DNA of 60,998 nt from Bacteroidota bacterium. Lineage in GTDB: Bacteria; Bacteroidota; Bacteroidia; UKL13-3. Shown piece after piece: positions 18,077-28,362 of this stretch (position 1 is its first letter; every line of letters starts with the position of its first letter). The notes below the pieces were generated by a model. The model saw only the letters and a program-made list of their open reading frames with translations, was not told where the DNA came from and did not search any database. The DNA lies in the NCBI GenBank assembly GCA_947453415.1, contig CANGGG010000008.1, positions 1 through 60,998 on the forward strand, given 5' to 3'. A program made the translations under genes and the position numbers.

Positions 18077-20755
18077 TTATTCTCTTATAATTGTAATGGT
18101 TCCTCTTACAGGTTTCATTACTGTACCTGATAAATAATTTTCGTATATTTTTAAAGTGTAAAAATATACGCCACTTGATAAATCTTTTCCAGATTCTTTG
18201 TCTTTACCATTCCAATTGATATCAATATTTTCAGTATCAAAAACTGGAGTGCCCCAACGGTTAAATACTTGAAAATCTATTTTTTCTATAAAGCGGTACT
18301 TTCTTGGTTTAAATAAATCATTGATTCCATCACCATTTGGAGTAAATACATTTGGTAATTCATAATACGGGCAATTATCAATACAAAAAGCATTACCATT
18401 GATGTTACTTTCATTCCCTGTAGAATCAGCAGCGGTAACAGCATAACAACCTGCTATGCTATATTTTAAAAGTGAATTTGTGTCGGTATATGAAAATGTA
18501 TTTGCATTGCTAACAGCAATTAAAACCCAAGGCATTGTGATTTTCTTTCTGTAATAAATTTTATAAGTTTCTACATCTTGAGTACATGAGCTTGGATAAG
18601 TCCAATTCAATATAATATTATTCAAATTAAACTGTGTACACGGACTAATATAGCTAAGAACTGGAATGCAAGGCGGAATGGTATCTTTAGGAATTCCACA
18701 GATTTCTTGTGAATTATTAAACAAAGAATCTGCCATTAAACTATACTTTCCAATTGTGGTGATGTAGTAACAATAAGTTTGCCCATTTATTAAACCGGTA
18801 TCTCTGTATGAAGTGTTATTTGTATTTGTTAAAAAAGTAAAATTAGTTCCAGTTTTTCTGAAAATATTAAAGGAGTTATTGGCCCAAGGAACATCAAATT
18901 TATAGTTTAAAATAATGGCTTTATCGGTATTATTGGTTGTTAAATATACTGAACTTGCTGCTATACTTTGGTCAATATAGCTTAATGGATTTAATGTTTT
19001 AGTGCAATAAAACATCAATTTATAATTATACTGAATAGTTTGTGTATTTATTAAGGAATCAACTAAACTGTCATTCATTATTTCACTAAATGTATTGTAA
19101 GTTTTACTAACTCCTATATTTATATAATTATCATTTCCCAAAACCGTTCTTTGTAATTGAATGGTGTATGGAGGCGCAAACTGAACGGAATCAAGGAATA
19201 AAGGTTTTAACCATTTTACTAAAATAGCCCCATTTGATATATCAGTATTTAAAACACTTACATGTGTAATAATTGGCTTTGTTCTAGTAATAACGCCACA
19301 AATTTCTTTACTAGCAATTCCTTCTGAACTTTCTGCTAATCCTACTATTTGGCCTTCATCATTTCTTGCCAAATAAAAGGAAGTAATTCTGTAACAATAA
19401 TTAATTAACGGTGATAAACCTTTGCCATTATTATTGTCAAAATAGTTGGTATTATTTACTCCTTGTGTAGTATCTAATAATTCAAAACCAGTGGATGCGG
19501 GAACTCCATTTTGGCATCCTGGATTCCAAAATGAGGAATCTATTCGTCTATATATTTTATATCCAAAAGCAAAATTACAACTATCAGGACTCCAGTTTAA
19601 TTTAAAGCCATTGCTATCTTGGTTAATGGTAAAGTTTTTGGGCGCTGGTCCAATTACTTTTATTTTAAAATGATTAAAGTTTGAGAGAGGAAATGGAACT
19701 CCATTATCTACAGCTTTAAAATCGGCTTGAAAAAGCGCTGCACGAATAGAATTACATGCTGGTCTCCATCTAAATAAAAAACCCGTTGGATTACCAATTG
19801 CAATAGTTGGAGAGGTAAAAGCCGCTCCAAATTTTTGAGCAAATGGTCCGCCAGATGCTGTAAGTGTTACATTGTTAATGTCGGGGTCACTGGCTAAAAT
19901 ATTTTTTTGAAGTAAATCACCAACTATTACACATTCATTACTCATGTTGGCAATAATTGGAGGATTATTGGTACAAAGTTCTATTTTAATTTGCATGTCC
20001 CTATCCACATATCCAACCAAGATAGGCTTTTTTAATTGAGCGCTTGTTCTGTATTCTTTTACACGAATTACAATATTATAAACTCCAACTTTTAGGGGTT
20101 TGCTCCATGTTAATTGACCTGAATTTTGATTGATAACAAATGAGTCGGAAAACAAAGGAATTTGAAAATCTGGAACATCTTGATCGCAATCTTCTTTAGG
20201 CGACCTGATTTCAAATACTAAACTATCACCATCAGGATCGTAAGCACTTGGATTATGAGTAAAAACTTTATTTACACAACCTCTATCAATGGGCGATGAT
20301 AGTAAAATTGGCGATTGGTTATCATAGCCAATAACAATTTGTGCAGTTACACAAAATGCAACATTCACTGATTGGCCACCATTTATATTTCTGATAAGAT
20401 CAACCCTGTTTTTATCAATAATACAAACTCTATAAATGCCGCCACCTCCATAAAGATGAGTTGTTTTATAAACATTTTTTTGAACGCCATAACCAGCTTC
20501 GTTGATCAATGGTGATTTGGTAGTTCTTAAAATATTTTGAGTTATATTATCTCCAAAATTTACATCTACAGAACCTGTACTTACATCGCCTTGTGAGTTT
20601 TGGTCGGTGTAGGTAATTACGGTTATTTCATAGTTTAAACCAGAAATATTTCGGAATAAAATTTCTCCTGCACGGTAATGCGTAGCAAAAGAAAATTTAG
20701 CCAAGATGCTAAATAAAATAAAAAGTATAAAATGAAAATGGCTCGATTTAATCAC
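18077..20755 (-). CDS. Secreted multidomain protein with T9SS type B (gliding motility) C-terminal domain
   Basis: Signal peptide at residues 1-24 (GTG start at 20755, ending KFSFA). An N-terminal region with THYRAGEI is followed by beta-sandwich, fibronectin-III-like repeats in the middle (for example LNWSPDSCNFAFGYKIYRR and LNWTYPSSC). The C-terminus has VFTPNGDGINDLFKP, FNRWGTPVFD and DLSSGVYFYTLKI, the CHU_C/type B sorting domain. It would be exported through the outer membrane by the type IX system and fixed at, or released from, the surface. The ligand is unknown. Confidence 0.92.
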   Translation of the reverse strand: MIKSSHFHFILFILFSILAKFSFATHYRAGEILFRNISGLNYEITVITYTDQNSQGDVSTGSVDVNFGDNITQNILRTTKSPLINEAGYGVQKNVYKTTHLYGGGGIYRVCIIDKNRVDLIRNINGGQSVNVAFCVTAQIVIGYDNQSPILLSSPIDRGCVNKVFTHNPSAYDPDGDSLVFEIRSPKEDCDQDVPDFQIPLFSDSFVINQNSGQLTWSKPLKVGVYNIVIRVKEYRTSAQLKKPILVGYVDRDMQIKIELCTNNPPIIANMSNECVIVGDLLQKNILASDPDINNVTLTASGGPFAQKFGAAFTSPTIAIGNPTGFLFRWRPACNSIRAALFQADFKAVDNGVPFPLSNFNHFKIKVIGPAPKNFTINQDSNGFKLNWSPDSCNFAFGYKIYRRIDSSFWNPGCQNGVPASTGFELLDTTQGVNNTNYFDNNNGKGLSPLINYCYRITSFYLARNDEGQIVGLAESSEGIASKEICGVITRTKPIITHVSVLNTDISNGAILVKWLKPLFLDSVQFAPPYTIQLQRTVLGNDNYINIGVSKTYNTFSEIMNDSLVDSLINTQTIQYNYKLMFYCTKTLNPLSYIDQSIAASSVYLTTNNTDKAIILNYKFDVPWANNSFNIFRKTGTNFTFLTNTNNTSYRDTGLINGQTYCYYITTIGKYSLMADSLFNNSQEICGIPKDTIPPCIPVLSYISPCTQFNLNNIILNWTYPSSCTQDVETYKIYYRKKITMPWVLIAVSNANTFSYTDTNSLLKYSIAGCYAVTAADSTGNESNINGNAFCIDNCPYYELPNVFTPNGDGINDLFKPRKYRFIEKIDFQVFNRWGTPVFDTENIDINWNGKDKESGKDLSSGVYFYTLKIYENYLSGTVMKPVRGTITIIRE

Positions 20756-20829
20756 GCTTTATTTTATAGTTTAAAACACTTAAAATTTAAGTCAGCAAAA
20801 TAGTATTTTTTGTTGCATAAAAATCAAAA

Positions 20830-20869
20830 AATAATCCATTAACTGTAATATTACAATTAATGGATTATT
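20830..20869 (-). terminator. Long hairpin terminator after sdhB
   Basis: AATAATCCATTAA pairs with TTAATGGATTATT and the centre TGTAATATTACA is itself a palindrome. The one mismatch is C-A on the plus strand but G-U in minus-strand RNA, and T's follow on that strand, so it was selected as the sdh operon terminator. Confidence 0.75.
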
Positions 20870-20933
20870 GGGGATTATATTTTAGAAATTCGGTTTGATT
20901 CAAACATCAACCGAAGACAAATTAAAAATCGGT

Positions 20934-20968
20934 CAACTAACAACTAACAACTAACAACTAACAACTAA
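20934..20968. repeat. Five tandem copies of a 7-bp unit abutting the sdhB stop
   Basis: CAACTAA is repeated five times without error, ending at the base next to the sdhB stop codon (20969-20971). It is a minisatellite that can change length by slippage. It lies in the 3' untranslated region and does not affect the protein. Confidence 0.85.
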
Positions 20969-21736
20969 CTAACCTTCGCTTGAAAACAAAGTAGCTTTGT
21001 AATATTCTCTGTTTAAACGAGCAATATTGGTCAATGAAATTTGTTTAGGGCATTCAGCTTCGCAAGCACCAGTATTGGTACAAGAACCAAAACCTTCAGC
21101 ATCCATTTGAGCTACCATATTTAATACGCGAGTAGCACGTTCAGGAGCGCCTTGAGGTAATAATGCCAATTGAGAAACTTTAGCCGAAACAAATAGCATA
21201 GCACTTGAATTTTTACAAGCGGCTACACATGCACCACAACCAATACAAGCAGCAGCAGCAAACGAATCGTCAGCATCGCCTTTTGGAATAGGTAAGTTAT
21301 TGGCATCTTGTGCATTTCCAGTATTGATGGAAATAAATCCACCCGAAGCTATGATTCTATCAAAAGCAGAACGGTTGGTTGCTAAATCTTTTATAACCGG
21401 AAAAGCAGCCGAACGCCAAGGTTCTACTACAATGGTATCATTGTCTTTGAAGCTACGCATGTGTAATTGGCAAGTAGTAACACCTTGATTTGGTCCGTGT
21501 GGTCTACCATTAATGTACATACTACATGAACCACAAATACCTTCTCTACAATCGTGATCAAACGCAATTGGTTCGTCTTTTCCTTCGTTTATTAATCTAT
21601 CATTTAATACATCAAACATTTCAAGAAATGACATATCAGGAGATACATTTTCTACTTTGTAATCAACTAATTTACCTTGACTTTTACCGTTTTTCTGGCG
21701 CCAAACTTTTAAGTTGATATTCATATTTCCGCTCAT
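20969..21736 (-). CDS. sdhB: Succinate dehydrogenase / fumarate reductase iron-sulfur subunit
   Basis: Passes electrons from the flavin of SdhA to the membrane quinone. Ferredoxin-type 2Fe-2S cysteines are in [18 protein letters not shown], and the 4Fe-4S and 3Fe-4S cysteines in [15 protein letters not shown] and [13 protein letters not shown]. The length is 255 residues from [11 protein letters not shown]; a second ATG four codons later could also be used. It is the last gene of sdhCAB. Confidence 0.96.
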   Translation of the reverse strand: MSGNMNINLKVWRQKNGKSQGKLVDYKVENVSPDMSFLEMFDVLNDRLINEGKDEPIAFDHDCREGICGSCSMYINGRPHGPNQGVTTCQLHMRSFKDNDTIVVEPWRSAAFPVIKDLATNRSAFDRIIASGGFISINTGNAQDANNLPIPKGDADDSFAAAACIGCGACVAACKNSSAMLFVSAKVSQLALLPQGAPERATRVLNMVAQMDAEGFGSCTNTGACEAECPKQISLTNIARLNREYYKATLFSSEG

Positions 21737-21810
21737 AATATTTAATTTTTTATATTGATTATGGTTATAGGTTTTAAACTAATAAACCTAAACTTTTTAA
21801 TTATTAACTG

Positions 21811-23814
21811 TTATTTGTAACTACGTTGTGCAATTTTTATGTTTTCGTAAACTAGCTCTTCTTGGTGTAAGTCCCAATTTCCTGTTTCTTTAAATTCCCA
21901 AGCCGAAACATTTTTAAAATTTTCATCATCACGTAAAGCTTCACCTTCTTCAGTTTGATGGTCTTCACGGAAATGTCCGCCACAACTTTCATTGCGTTCT
22001 AAAGCATCTTTACACATTAACTCGCCTAGTTCAATAAAGTCGGCAACACGTCCGGCTTTTTCTAATTCAGGGTTAAAATCATTGGCTTCACCAGTAACGC
22101 GAACATCATTCCAAAACTCTTCACGAAGTGCTTTAATTTCTGAAATAGCTTTAGTTAGACCATCAACATTACGAGCCATTCCACAATTATCCCATATAAT
22201 TTTACCCAAACGCTTATGGAAAAAATCAACAGGTTTGGTGCCTTTAACGGCAAATAATTTTTCAATAGTAGATTGAACATTTTTTTCCGCTTCTACAAAT
22301 GCTTCATGGTCGGTTGAAATTGATTTTACACTAATTTCATTGGCCAAGTATGCACCAATAGTATAAGGAATAACAAAATAACCATCGGCCAAACCTTGCA
22401 TTAAAGCAGAAGCTCCCAAACGATTTGCTCCGTGATCGGAGAAATTAGCCTCACCCAAAGCATACAAACCAGGAACGGTTGTCATTAAGTTATAATCTAC
22501 CCAAAGTCCACCCATGGTATAATGCACCGCGGGGTATATCATCATTGGATTTTCATAAGGATTTACTCCAGTAATTTGTTTGTACATGTCAAATAAATTA
22601 CCATATTTTTCTTTAATTACTTCATGTCCAAATTCGGTTAATTGTGCCTCAGTAGGATTTGAAATATGTTTTAAAGTAGCTACTTGTTTACCATATTTAT
22701 ACTTCATGTTAAAAGCAAAATCTAAGTATACTGCTTCACCAGTTTTGTTCACACCAAAACCCGCATCGCAACGTTCTTTAGCAGCACGCGAAGCCACGTC
22801 TCTAGGAACTAAATTCCCAAAAGCAGGGTAACGTCTTTCTAAATAATAATCTCTATCTTCTTCTTTTAAATCGTTAGGATTTAATTTTCCATTGCGAATT
22901 GCTTCCGCATCTTCTTTACGTTTTGGAACCCAAATTCTTCCATCATTACGCAACGATTCACTCATTAAAGTTAATTTTGATTGGTGATCGCCTGAAACAG
23001 GAATGCAAGTTGGGTGAATTTGAGTATAGCATGGATTAGCAAAGTAAGCACCTTTTTTATGCGCTTTCCAAGCTGCAGTTACATTACAAGCCATGGCATT
23101 TGTAGAAAGGTAAAACACATTTCCATATCCACCAGTGCATAATAAAACTGCATGTCCAAAATGACGTTCTAGTTTACCAGAAACTAAATCGCGGGCAATA
23201 ATTCCACGGCATTTACCATCAATATTTACTACTTCTAGCATTTCATGACGTGCAAACATTTGAACATTTCCTAAACCTATTTGGCGTTGCAAACCAGAAT
23301 ATGCTCCTAATAATAATTGTTGGCCGGTTTGACCAGCAGCATAAAAAGTACGTTGAACTTGTGTACCACCAAATGAACGGTTACTTAATAATCCACCGTA
23401 TTCGCGCGCAAAAGGAACTCCACTTGCCACTGCTTGATCAATGATATTACTACTCACTTCGGCTAAACGATGCACATTTGCTTCTCTTGCACGGTAATCA
23501 CCACCTTTTATAGTATCGTAAAATAAACGATAAACTGAATCGCCATCATTTTGATAGTTTTTTGCTGCATTTATACCTCCTTGCGCTGCAATTGAATGCG
23601 CACGTCTTGGTGAATCTTGAAAACAAAATACTTTTACTTTATAACCTAGTTCAGCTAATGATGTAGCAGCCGATGATCCTGCTAGTCCTGAGCCAACAAC
23701 CACAATTTCTAAATTTCTTTTATTGGAAGGATTTACCAATGGAACTGATGACTTGTATTTAGTCCATTTTGTTTCCAAATCACCTGCTGGAATTTTTGAG
23801 TCAATTTTTGACAT
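21811..23814 (-). CDS. sdhA: Succinate dehydrogenase / fumarate reductase flavoprotein subunit
   Basis: Oxidises succinate to fumarate with covalently bound FAD. The FAD site is [20 protein letters not shown], and the histidine that bonds the flavin is in [17 protein letters not shown]. Substrate-binding motifs include HPTCIP and [19 protein letters not shown]. At 667 residues it is of the type B/E form common in Bacteroidota. It sits between sdhC and sdhB. Confidence 0.97.
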   Translation of the reverse strand: MSKIDSKIPAGDLETKWTKYKSSVPLVNPSNKRNLEIVVVGSGLAGSSAATSLAELGYKVKVFCFQDSPRRAHSIAAQGGINAAKNYQNDGDSVYRLFYDTIKGGDYRAREANVHRLAEVSSNIIDQAVASGVPFAREYGGLLSNRSFGGTQVQRTFYAAGQTGQQLLLGAYSGLQRQIGLGNVQMFARHEMLEVVNIDGKCRGIIARDLVSGKLERHFGHAVLLCTGGYGNVFYLSTNAMACNVTAAWKAHKKGAYFANPCYTQIHPTCIPVSGDHQSKLTLMSESLRNDGRIWVPKRKEDAEAIRNGKLNPNDLKEEDRDYYLERRYPAFGNLVPRDVASRAAKERCDAGFGVNKTGEAVYLDFAFNMKYKYGKQVATLKHISNPTEAQLTEFGHEVIKEKYGNLFDMYKQITGVNPYENPMMIYPAVHYTMGGLWVDYNLMTTVPGLYALGEANFSDHGANRLGASALMQGLADGYFVIPYTIGAYLANEISVKSISTDHEAFVEAEKNVQSTIEKLFAVKGTKPVDFFHKRLGKIIWDNCGMARNVDGLTKAISEIKALREEFWNDVRVTGEANDFNPELEKAGRVADFIELGELMCKDALERNESCGGHFREDHQTEEGEALRDDENFKNVSAWEFKETGNWDLHQEELVYENIKIAQRSYK

Positions 23815-23834
23815 ATTAGTGTTTGTTAATTTTT

Positions 23835-24509
23835 TTATTTAATAATATCGAAATGCATTGCAATTGGCATCATTGCAAAAATGAATGAAATAAGTATTGA
23901 AAACACATTTCCAAATGATTTAATAAATGGTGTGTATTTTTTATGGTTAATTCCCAAAGTTTGAAATGCCGATTGAAAACCGTGCATTAAGTGATATCCT
24001 AATGAAATTACACCTAATAAATAAATTAGCACATTCAATGGGCTTTCAAAAACTTCTTTTAATTCTAAATAAGTGTTGTGGCTTAAAATTGTTCCATTGA
24101 ACTGAGCTGCTTTTGTTCCTATCCAAAAATGAGAAAGGTGAATAACTAAGAAAATTAATAACAATGAACCCAAAATTCCCATGGAGCGTGAATACCATTT
24201 ACTGTTAGCTTTTCCATCGTATGACGCATATTTTACAGGACGAGATTTGTTATTATTTAAAGTTAGAACCAATGCTTTAGCTACATGAAGTATTAAGCCT
24301 ATAAATAAAACTACTTCTACAATTCTAATCAATGGATTTGTAGCCATAAACTGAGCTCCAGCATTAAAAGTTACTCCACCATCATTTAAAAATATAAGTG
24401 AGTTTAATGTACAATGTACAATAAGGAAAGTTATTAGAAACAATCCTGTAATTGCCATGATTAATTTTTGTCCCAGCGATGAGCTAAACATTTTAGAAAT
24501 CCAATTCAT
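23835..24509 (-). CDS. sdhC: Succinate dehydrogenase cytochrome b subunit (single-gene membrane anchor)
   Basis: Membrane anchor with five hydrophobic segments in 224 residues and histidines placed to bind two hemes (for example [51 protein letters not shown]). A single large C subunit with no separate D gene is the type B complex, which works with menaquinone in Bacteroidota. It is first in the operon, behind a promoter at 24540-24547. Confidence 0.93.
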   Translation of the reverse strand: MNWISKMFSSSLGQKLIMAITGLFLITFLIVHCTLNSLIFLNDGGVTFNAGAQFMATNPLIRIVEVVLFIGLILHVAKALVLTLNNNKSRPVKYASYDGKANSKWYSRSMGILGSLLLIFLVIHLSHFWIGTKAAQFNGTILSHNTYLELKEVFESPLNVLIYLLGVISLGYHLMHGFQSAFQTLGINHKKYTPFIKSFGNVFSILISFIFAMMPIAMHFDIIK

Positions 24510-24539
24510 TTTTTTATAGTTATTAATAATTTATGACTG

Positions 24540-24547
24540 CGAATGTA
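24540..24547 (-). promoter_or_regulatory. Promoter -7 element of sdhCAB
   Basis: TACATTCG, one mismatch from TAnnTTTG, followed by CAGTC as at the rplS promoter, about 30 bases before the sdhC ATG. Confidence 0.45.
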
Positions 24548-24739
24548 ACCGATGATTTGAAAGAGTCTAAATGATTAATATCAAAACGAGTAATTATTAT
24601 TTACTTGAATTTGTTTAAAAACCACATTTGTTTCCTTAGCAAATTTGTAATTTTTGGATATTTAAAATCAAATATTAAATATATTTTATCATTTTTAAAT
24701 TATAAAATATTGTTTATTAATATTTTATAATATATTTAT

Positions 24740-25852
24740 TTATTCGTTTGAAACTAAATTACCTTTACTAATTTCGAAAAATTTAATATGAGCACTAAGA
24801 TTTTTAAACATTGCTTCCAATCTTTTTTTATCGGTATCGCTAATAAATATTTGACCAAAATTATCTTCAGCAATCATGGTTAAAATAATTGCCAATCGGT
24901 TATTGTCCAATTTTTCAAAAATATCGTCCAACAAAAGCAAAGGTTTGATTCCAGTTTTGTTAAATAAATATTCGTATTGAGCCAATTTTAAAGCAATGAT
25001 AAAAGATTTTTGTTGCCCTTGGCTACCCATTCTTTTCAGAGGAAAATTATTTATTTCAAACAATAAATCATCTTTATGAATACCTTTGGTGGTGCGTTGT
25101 GCGGCCTTGTCAGCATTTATATTTTGAAGGAGTAAATCACTCAAATTATCGTTTAATAATTGACTTTCATATTTCAATGAAATGGCGTCACTTTGCAAAC
25201 TTATTTGATTGTAATATTTTAAAAATAAAGTTTCAAAATCAAGCATAAAAGTTTTGCGTTTTTCAAATATAAATGTTCCAAAACTGATTAACTTTTCGTT
25301 ATAGGAGGCTATTAAACTTTCATCAAAATATTGGAGGTCATTAAAACGCTTAAGCAGCGCATTTCTTTGCTCCAAAGCCTTATTGTATTGCATTAATTGA
25401 TACAAATATTCTTTGTCAAATTGCGATATAAATGAATCAATAAATTTCCTTCTATCTTCACTTCCCTCATGAATTAAATAAATATCGTTTGGAGCTATAA
25501 TTACCAAAGGAAATTCACCAATATGAGCTGAAAGTTTTGGATATTCATTGTTATTAACCTTCAATTTTTTTTTGCTTCCCTTTTGAATAATTAATTGAGT
25601 ATTTTCAACGGTGTCATTTTTATAAAACGCACCATTGATGCTCATTTCATTTTGATCGGTTAAAATATTGATAGCATCTTGGTTTTGAAAATAACTTTTG
25701 GTAAAGCATAAATAATAAATGGCATCTAACACATTTGTTTTACCACTTCCGTTTAAACCTGTAAAACAATTGATTTGCTTGCTAAAGTCAAATTTAGCAG
25801 AAGCATAATTTTTAAAGTTATATAATCGTAGGTTTTGTAAATGTAGATGCAT
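24740..25852 (-). CDS. recF: DNA replication and repair protein RecF
   Basis: SMC-like ATPase that helps load RecA at gaps. The Walker A motif is in FTGLNGSGKTNVLDAIYYL, the signature motif in GSQGQQKSFIIALKLAQ, and Walker B in LLLLDDIFEKLD. The length of 370 residues is normal. It is not next to dnaN or gyrB. The promoter element TACCTTTG lies 10 bases before the ATG. Confidence 0.96.
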   Translation of the reverse strand: MHLHLQNLRLYNFKNYASAKFDFSKQINCFTGLNGSGKTNVLDAIYYLCFTKSYFQNQDAINILTDQNEMSINGAFYKNDTVENTQLIIQKGSKKKLKVNNNEYPKLSAHIGEFPLVIIAPNDIYLIHEGSEDRRKFIDSFISQFDKEYLYQLMQYNKALEQRNALLKRFNDLQYFDESLIASYNEKLISFGTFIFEKRKTFMLDFETLFLKYYNQISLQSDAISLKYESQLLNDNLSDLLLQNINADKAAQRTTKGIHKDDLLFEINNFPLKRMGSQGQQKSFIIALKLAQYEYLFNKTGIKPLLLLDDIFEKLDNNRLAIILTMIAEDNFGQIFISDTDKKRLEAMFKNLSAHIKFFEISKGNLVSNE

Positions 25853-25862
25853 AATTCATTTT

Positions 25863-25870
25863 CAAAGGTA
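25863..25870 (-). promoter_or_regulatory. Promoter -7 element of recF
   Basis: TACCTTTG on the minus strand, an exact TAnnTTTG, 10 bases upstream of the recF ATG, so the leader would be only a few bases long. Confidence 0.6.
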
Positions 25871-26003
25871 AATTTATTTTTATTTATAATTATGTAAGCT
25901 TTTTAAATGTAAAATTATTTTTCAATTTTTTTTATTTATTTGGAAAAACTTAATATTTTCTTATTATTGAAGTCTTAAAATTGAAACTAAAACTAAAATA
26001 ATT

Positions 26004-28205
26004 ATGAAAAAAATCTTACTATTTGGCGCATTAGTATGCAGCTTAAATGTATTTAGCCAGGACTACTGGACTATTAAAAGCACAGGAACTTCAGGTTCTT
26101 ATTCAATGAATGACGCTAGTGCAGTAGCGGTAATAACTGGTACAACAGCTGGTGTTAGTAACACTTTATCAGCTCCTGTAACACTACCTTTTTCAAACTG
26201 GAAATTTTTTGGTAAAGCAGTTACTCAATTTAAAATTAGTTCAAGTGGCTACATTACTTTTGATTTAACTCAAACTGCAGATGTAGTAGCAAACACAACT
26301 TTACCGAATGCCGCAGCACCTAAAAATGCTATTTTTGCTTTTTGGGATAATTTGAATTTACAATCAATTGTTCAAGGAGCTAATACTTTTCCTTCAGATG
26401 CAAAAACTTTTACTTATGGTTCATCACCTAACAGAGTTTTTGTAGTTCAATGGAGATTAACTGGAACTATTGGAGTTGCTGGTGGTACTAATGTAACTTA
26501 TTTTGCAATTAGAATGTATGAAGCTGGTAATTTTGATGTAGTTCATAATTATGGTTTTGGAACGTTTACTGCTACTTGTGGCGTTCAAAACGATTCTGCT
26601 ACTAACGGTTACATGGTTGCTGGAAGTCCAAGTTTAAATTTTGGTGGTGCTAACGGAAGTTATGATGCAACTAAATCTGCTGTTTATACTTTTTTACCTG
26701 GTCCTCAACCAAATTACGATGCTGCTTTAACAAAATTATCATCTCCTGAAGTAGTGAAATTAGGTACAAATGTTACTTTAAAAGGTACTTTAAATAACTA
26801 TGGTAAAAATGATTTAACAGCTTTAAAAGTATATTATACAATAGATGGTGGAACTAAAGTTTCTGCAACTTTATCTACTTTAAATACTGCTAATTCAGGT
26901 GGCGTAGAAGTATTCGATTTTCCAACTCCTTTAAATTTTTCAACTGGTGGAAATAAAGTGATCAAAGCTTGGATTGATAATCCTAATTTACGTCCTGATG
27001 AAAATACTAGTAATGATACAATGTCAACTAATATTTTTGTTAATGATGGTATTACAGGAACAAAACGTGTTTTATTAGAAGAAGGTTCAGGCGCATGGTG
27101 TGGATATTGCCCTGATGGACATTTAAGAATGAGAGATATTTTGGCTGCTAATGATAAAGTTGTTGCAGTTGTTCATCACAATAGTGATGGTATGGCTAAT
27201 ACTCAAAGTAATACTATTAATACTGCTTATGCTACAGGCTATCCTTATGGCGTAGTAGATAGAACTTTATATTCTGACCAAACTACTGTAGGTTTAAACA
27301 GAGGTTTATGGGATGCTAAAGCAACTGAAAACTTAAATGCAATTACCCCATTAAATATTTCTATTATTAACAAAACTTATAATGCTGCTACAAGAACTCT
27401 TTCTTATACTGTAAAAGCTGATTTTGTTGACAATGCTTTACCTGGTGACATGAGAATTACTTCAATTATTTCTGAAGATAACGTTCGTGGTCCAATGATA
27501 TCTGGAACAAGTACTACTTGGAACCAACATAGCTATTATAGTAGCGCTGATAATGGTGCGGGTGGTGCAACTCATGAACTTTATAATGAGCCAGCTTATT
27601 TTTACGGTTATAACCACAGACATGTTGCAAAAACTATTTTACCTTCAGCTTGGGGTAATGCAGGAGTAATTCCTAATGCACCATTAAAAGGTTCTTCTTA
27701 TACGCAAGATTTTACTTATACTTTACCTGCAGTTGTTAAAGTTTCAGAAACTGATTATATCGGAAATACTGGTATATATACTCCTTTCCAAAATACTTAT
27801 CCTGGTGAAGCAAATAATAAAATTGGTGCTACAAAAATTATTGCTTTAGTTTCTTATTATGATGCTGATGCAACAAAACGTAAAGTAATTAACGTAAACG
27901 AAACTCCAGCATTATGGAGCACTAGTGCAAAAGAAGAAATTAAGTCAGCTTATTTCTCAAATGTATTCCCTAATCCTACTACTGGTATAACTCAAATAGA
28001 TTTCAAATTATCATCAACTGATAATTTAACAATTGAATTATTTGACATCATGGGTAAAAGCGTAAAAACTATCAAAAATGGTTCTTTTGCTAGTGGTGAT
28101 CATTCAATTTTCTTTGATACTGAAAACATTGAAAATGGTGTTTATTTCTTAAAATTATCATCTACTAATTATACTGCTACTCATAAGTTAGCTATTCAAA
28201 AATAA
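26004..28205 (+). CDS. Omp28-like thioredoxin-fold secreted protein with T9SS type A sorting domain
   Basis: Signal peptide ending LNVFSQ (19 residues). The first 240 residues are a beta-rich domain, then a CARDB-like domain (NYGKNDLTALKVYYTIDGG). Next is an Omp28-type thioredoxin-like domain with the CXXC motif WCGYC (W365-C369) in EEGSGAWCGYCPDGH. The last 80 residues are a T9SS type A domain (VFPNPTTGITQIDF, LFDIMGKSVKT, NGVYFLKLSS). Codon use is rich in simple Thr/Asn/Ala codons. It is probably exposed on the cell surface. The role of the CXXC is not known. Confidence 0.9.
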   Translation: MKKILLFGALVCSLNVFSQDYWTIKSTGTSGSYSMNDASAVAVITGTTAGVSNTLSAPVTLPFSNWKFFGKAVTQFKISSSGYITFDLTQTADVVANTTLPNAAAPKNAIFAFWDNLNLQSIVQGANTFPSDAKTFTYGSSPNRVFVVQWRLTGTIGVAGGTNVTYFAIRMYEAGNFDVVHNYGFGTFTATCGVQNDSATNGYMVAGSPSLNFGGANGSYDATKSAVYTFLPGPQPNYDAALTKLSSPEVVKLGTNVTLKGTLNNYGKNDLTALKVYYTIDGGTKVSATLSTLNTANSGGVEVFDFPTPLNFSTGGNKVIKAWIDNPNLRPDENTSNDTMSTNIFVNDGITGTKRVLLEEGSGAWCGYCPDGHLRMRDILAANDKVVAVVHHNSDGMANTQSNTINTAYATGYPYGVVDRTLYSDQTTVGLNRGLWDAKATENLNAITPLNISIINKTYNAATRTLSYTVKADFVDNALPGDMRITSIISEDNVRGPMISGTSTTWNQHSYYSSADNGAGGATHELYNEPAYFYGYNHRHVAKTILPSAWGNAGVIPNAPLKGSSYTQDFTYTLPAVVKVSETDYIGNTGIYTPFQNTYPGEANNKIGATKIIALVSYYDADATKRKVINVNETPALWSTSAKEEIKSAYFSNVFPNPTTGITQIDFKLSSTDNLTIELFDIMGKSVKTIKNGSFASGDHSIFFDTENIENGVYFLKLSSTNYTATHKLAIQK

Positions 28206-28226
28206 TTAGAATAAAGTAATATTATA

Positions 28227-28260
28227 TAAAAGCCCGCTCAATTTTGAGTGGGCTTTTTTT
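28227..28260 (+). terminator. Intrinsic terminator after the Omp28-like gene
   Basis: AAGCCCGCTCAA pairs with TTGAGTGGGCTT (one G-U) followed by seven T's. Confidence 0.8.
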
Positions 28261-28362
28261 ATTTAATAGACAGTTGATTTTTAAAATTAACATCGGTTGT
28301 ATGTTCAGTTTTTTATTTTACATTCGAATTATTAAAAAAACAACAAAATTTATTTACCCATT

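Noticed and set aside
20934-20968. Possible CRISPR array
   Set aside because: Seven-base units with no spacers; it is a minisatellite.
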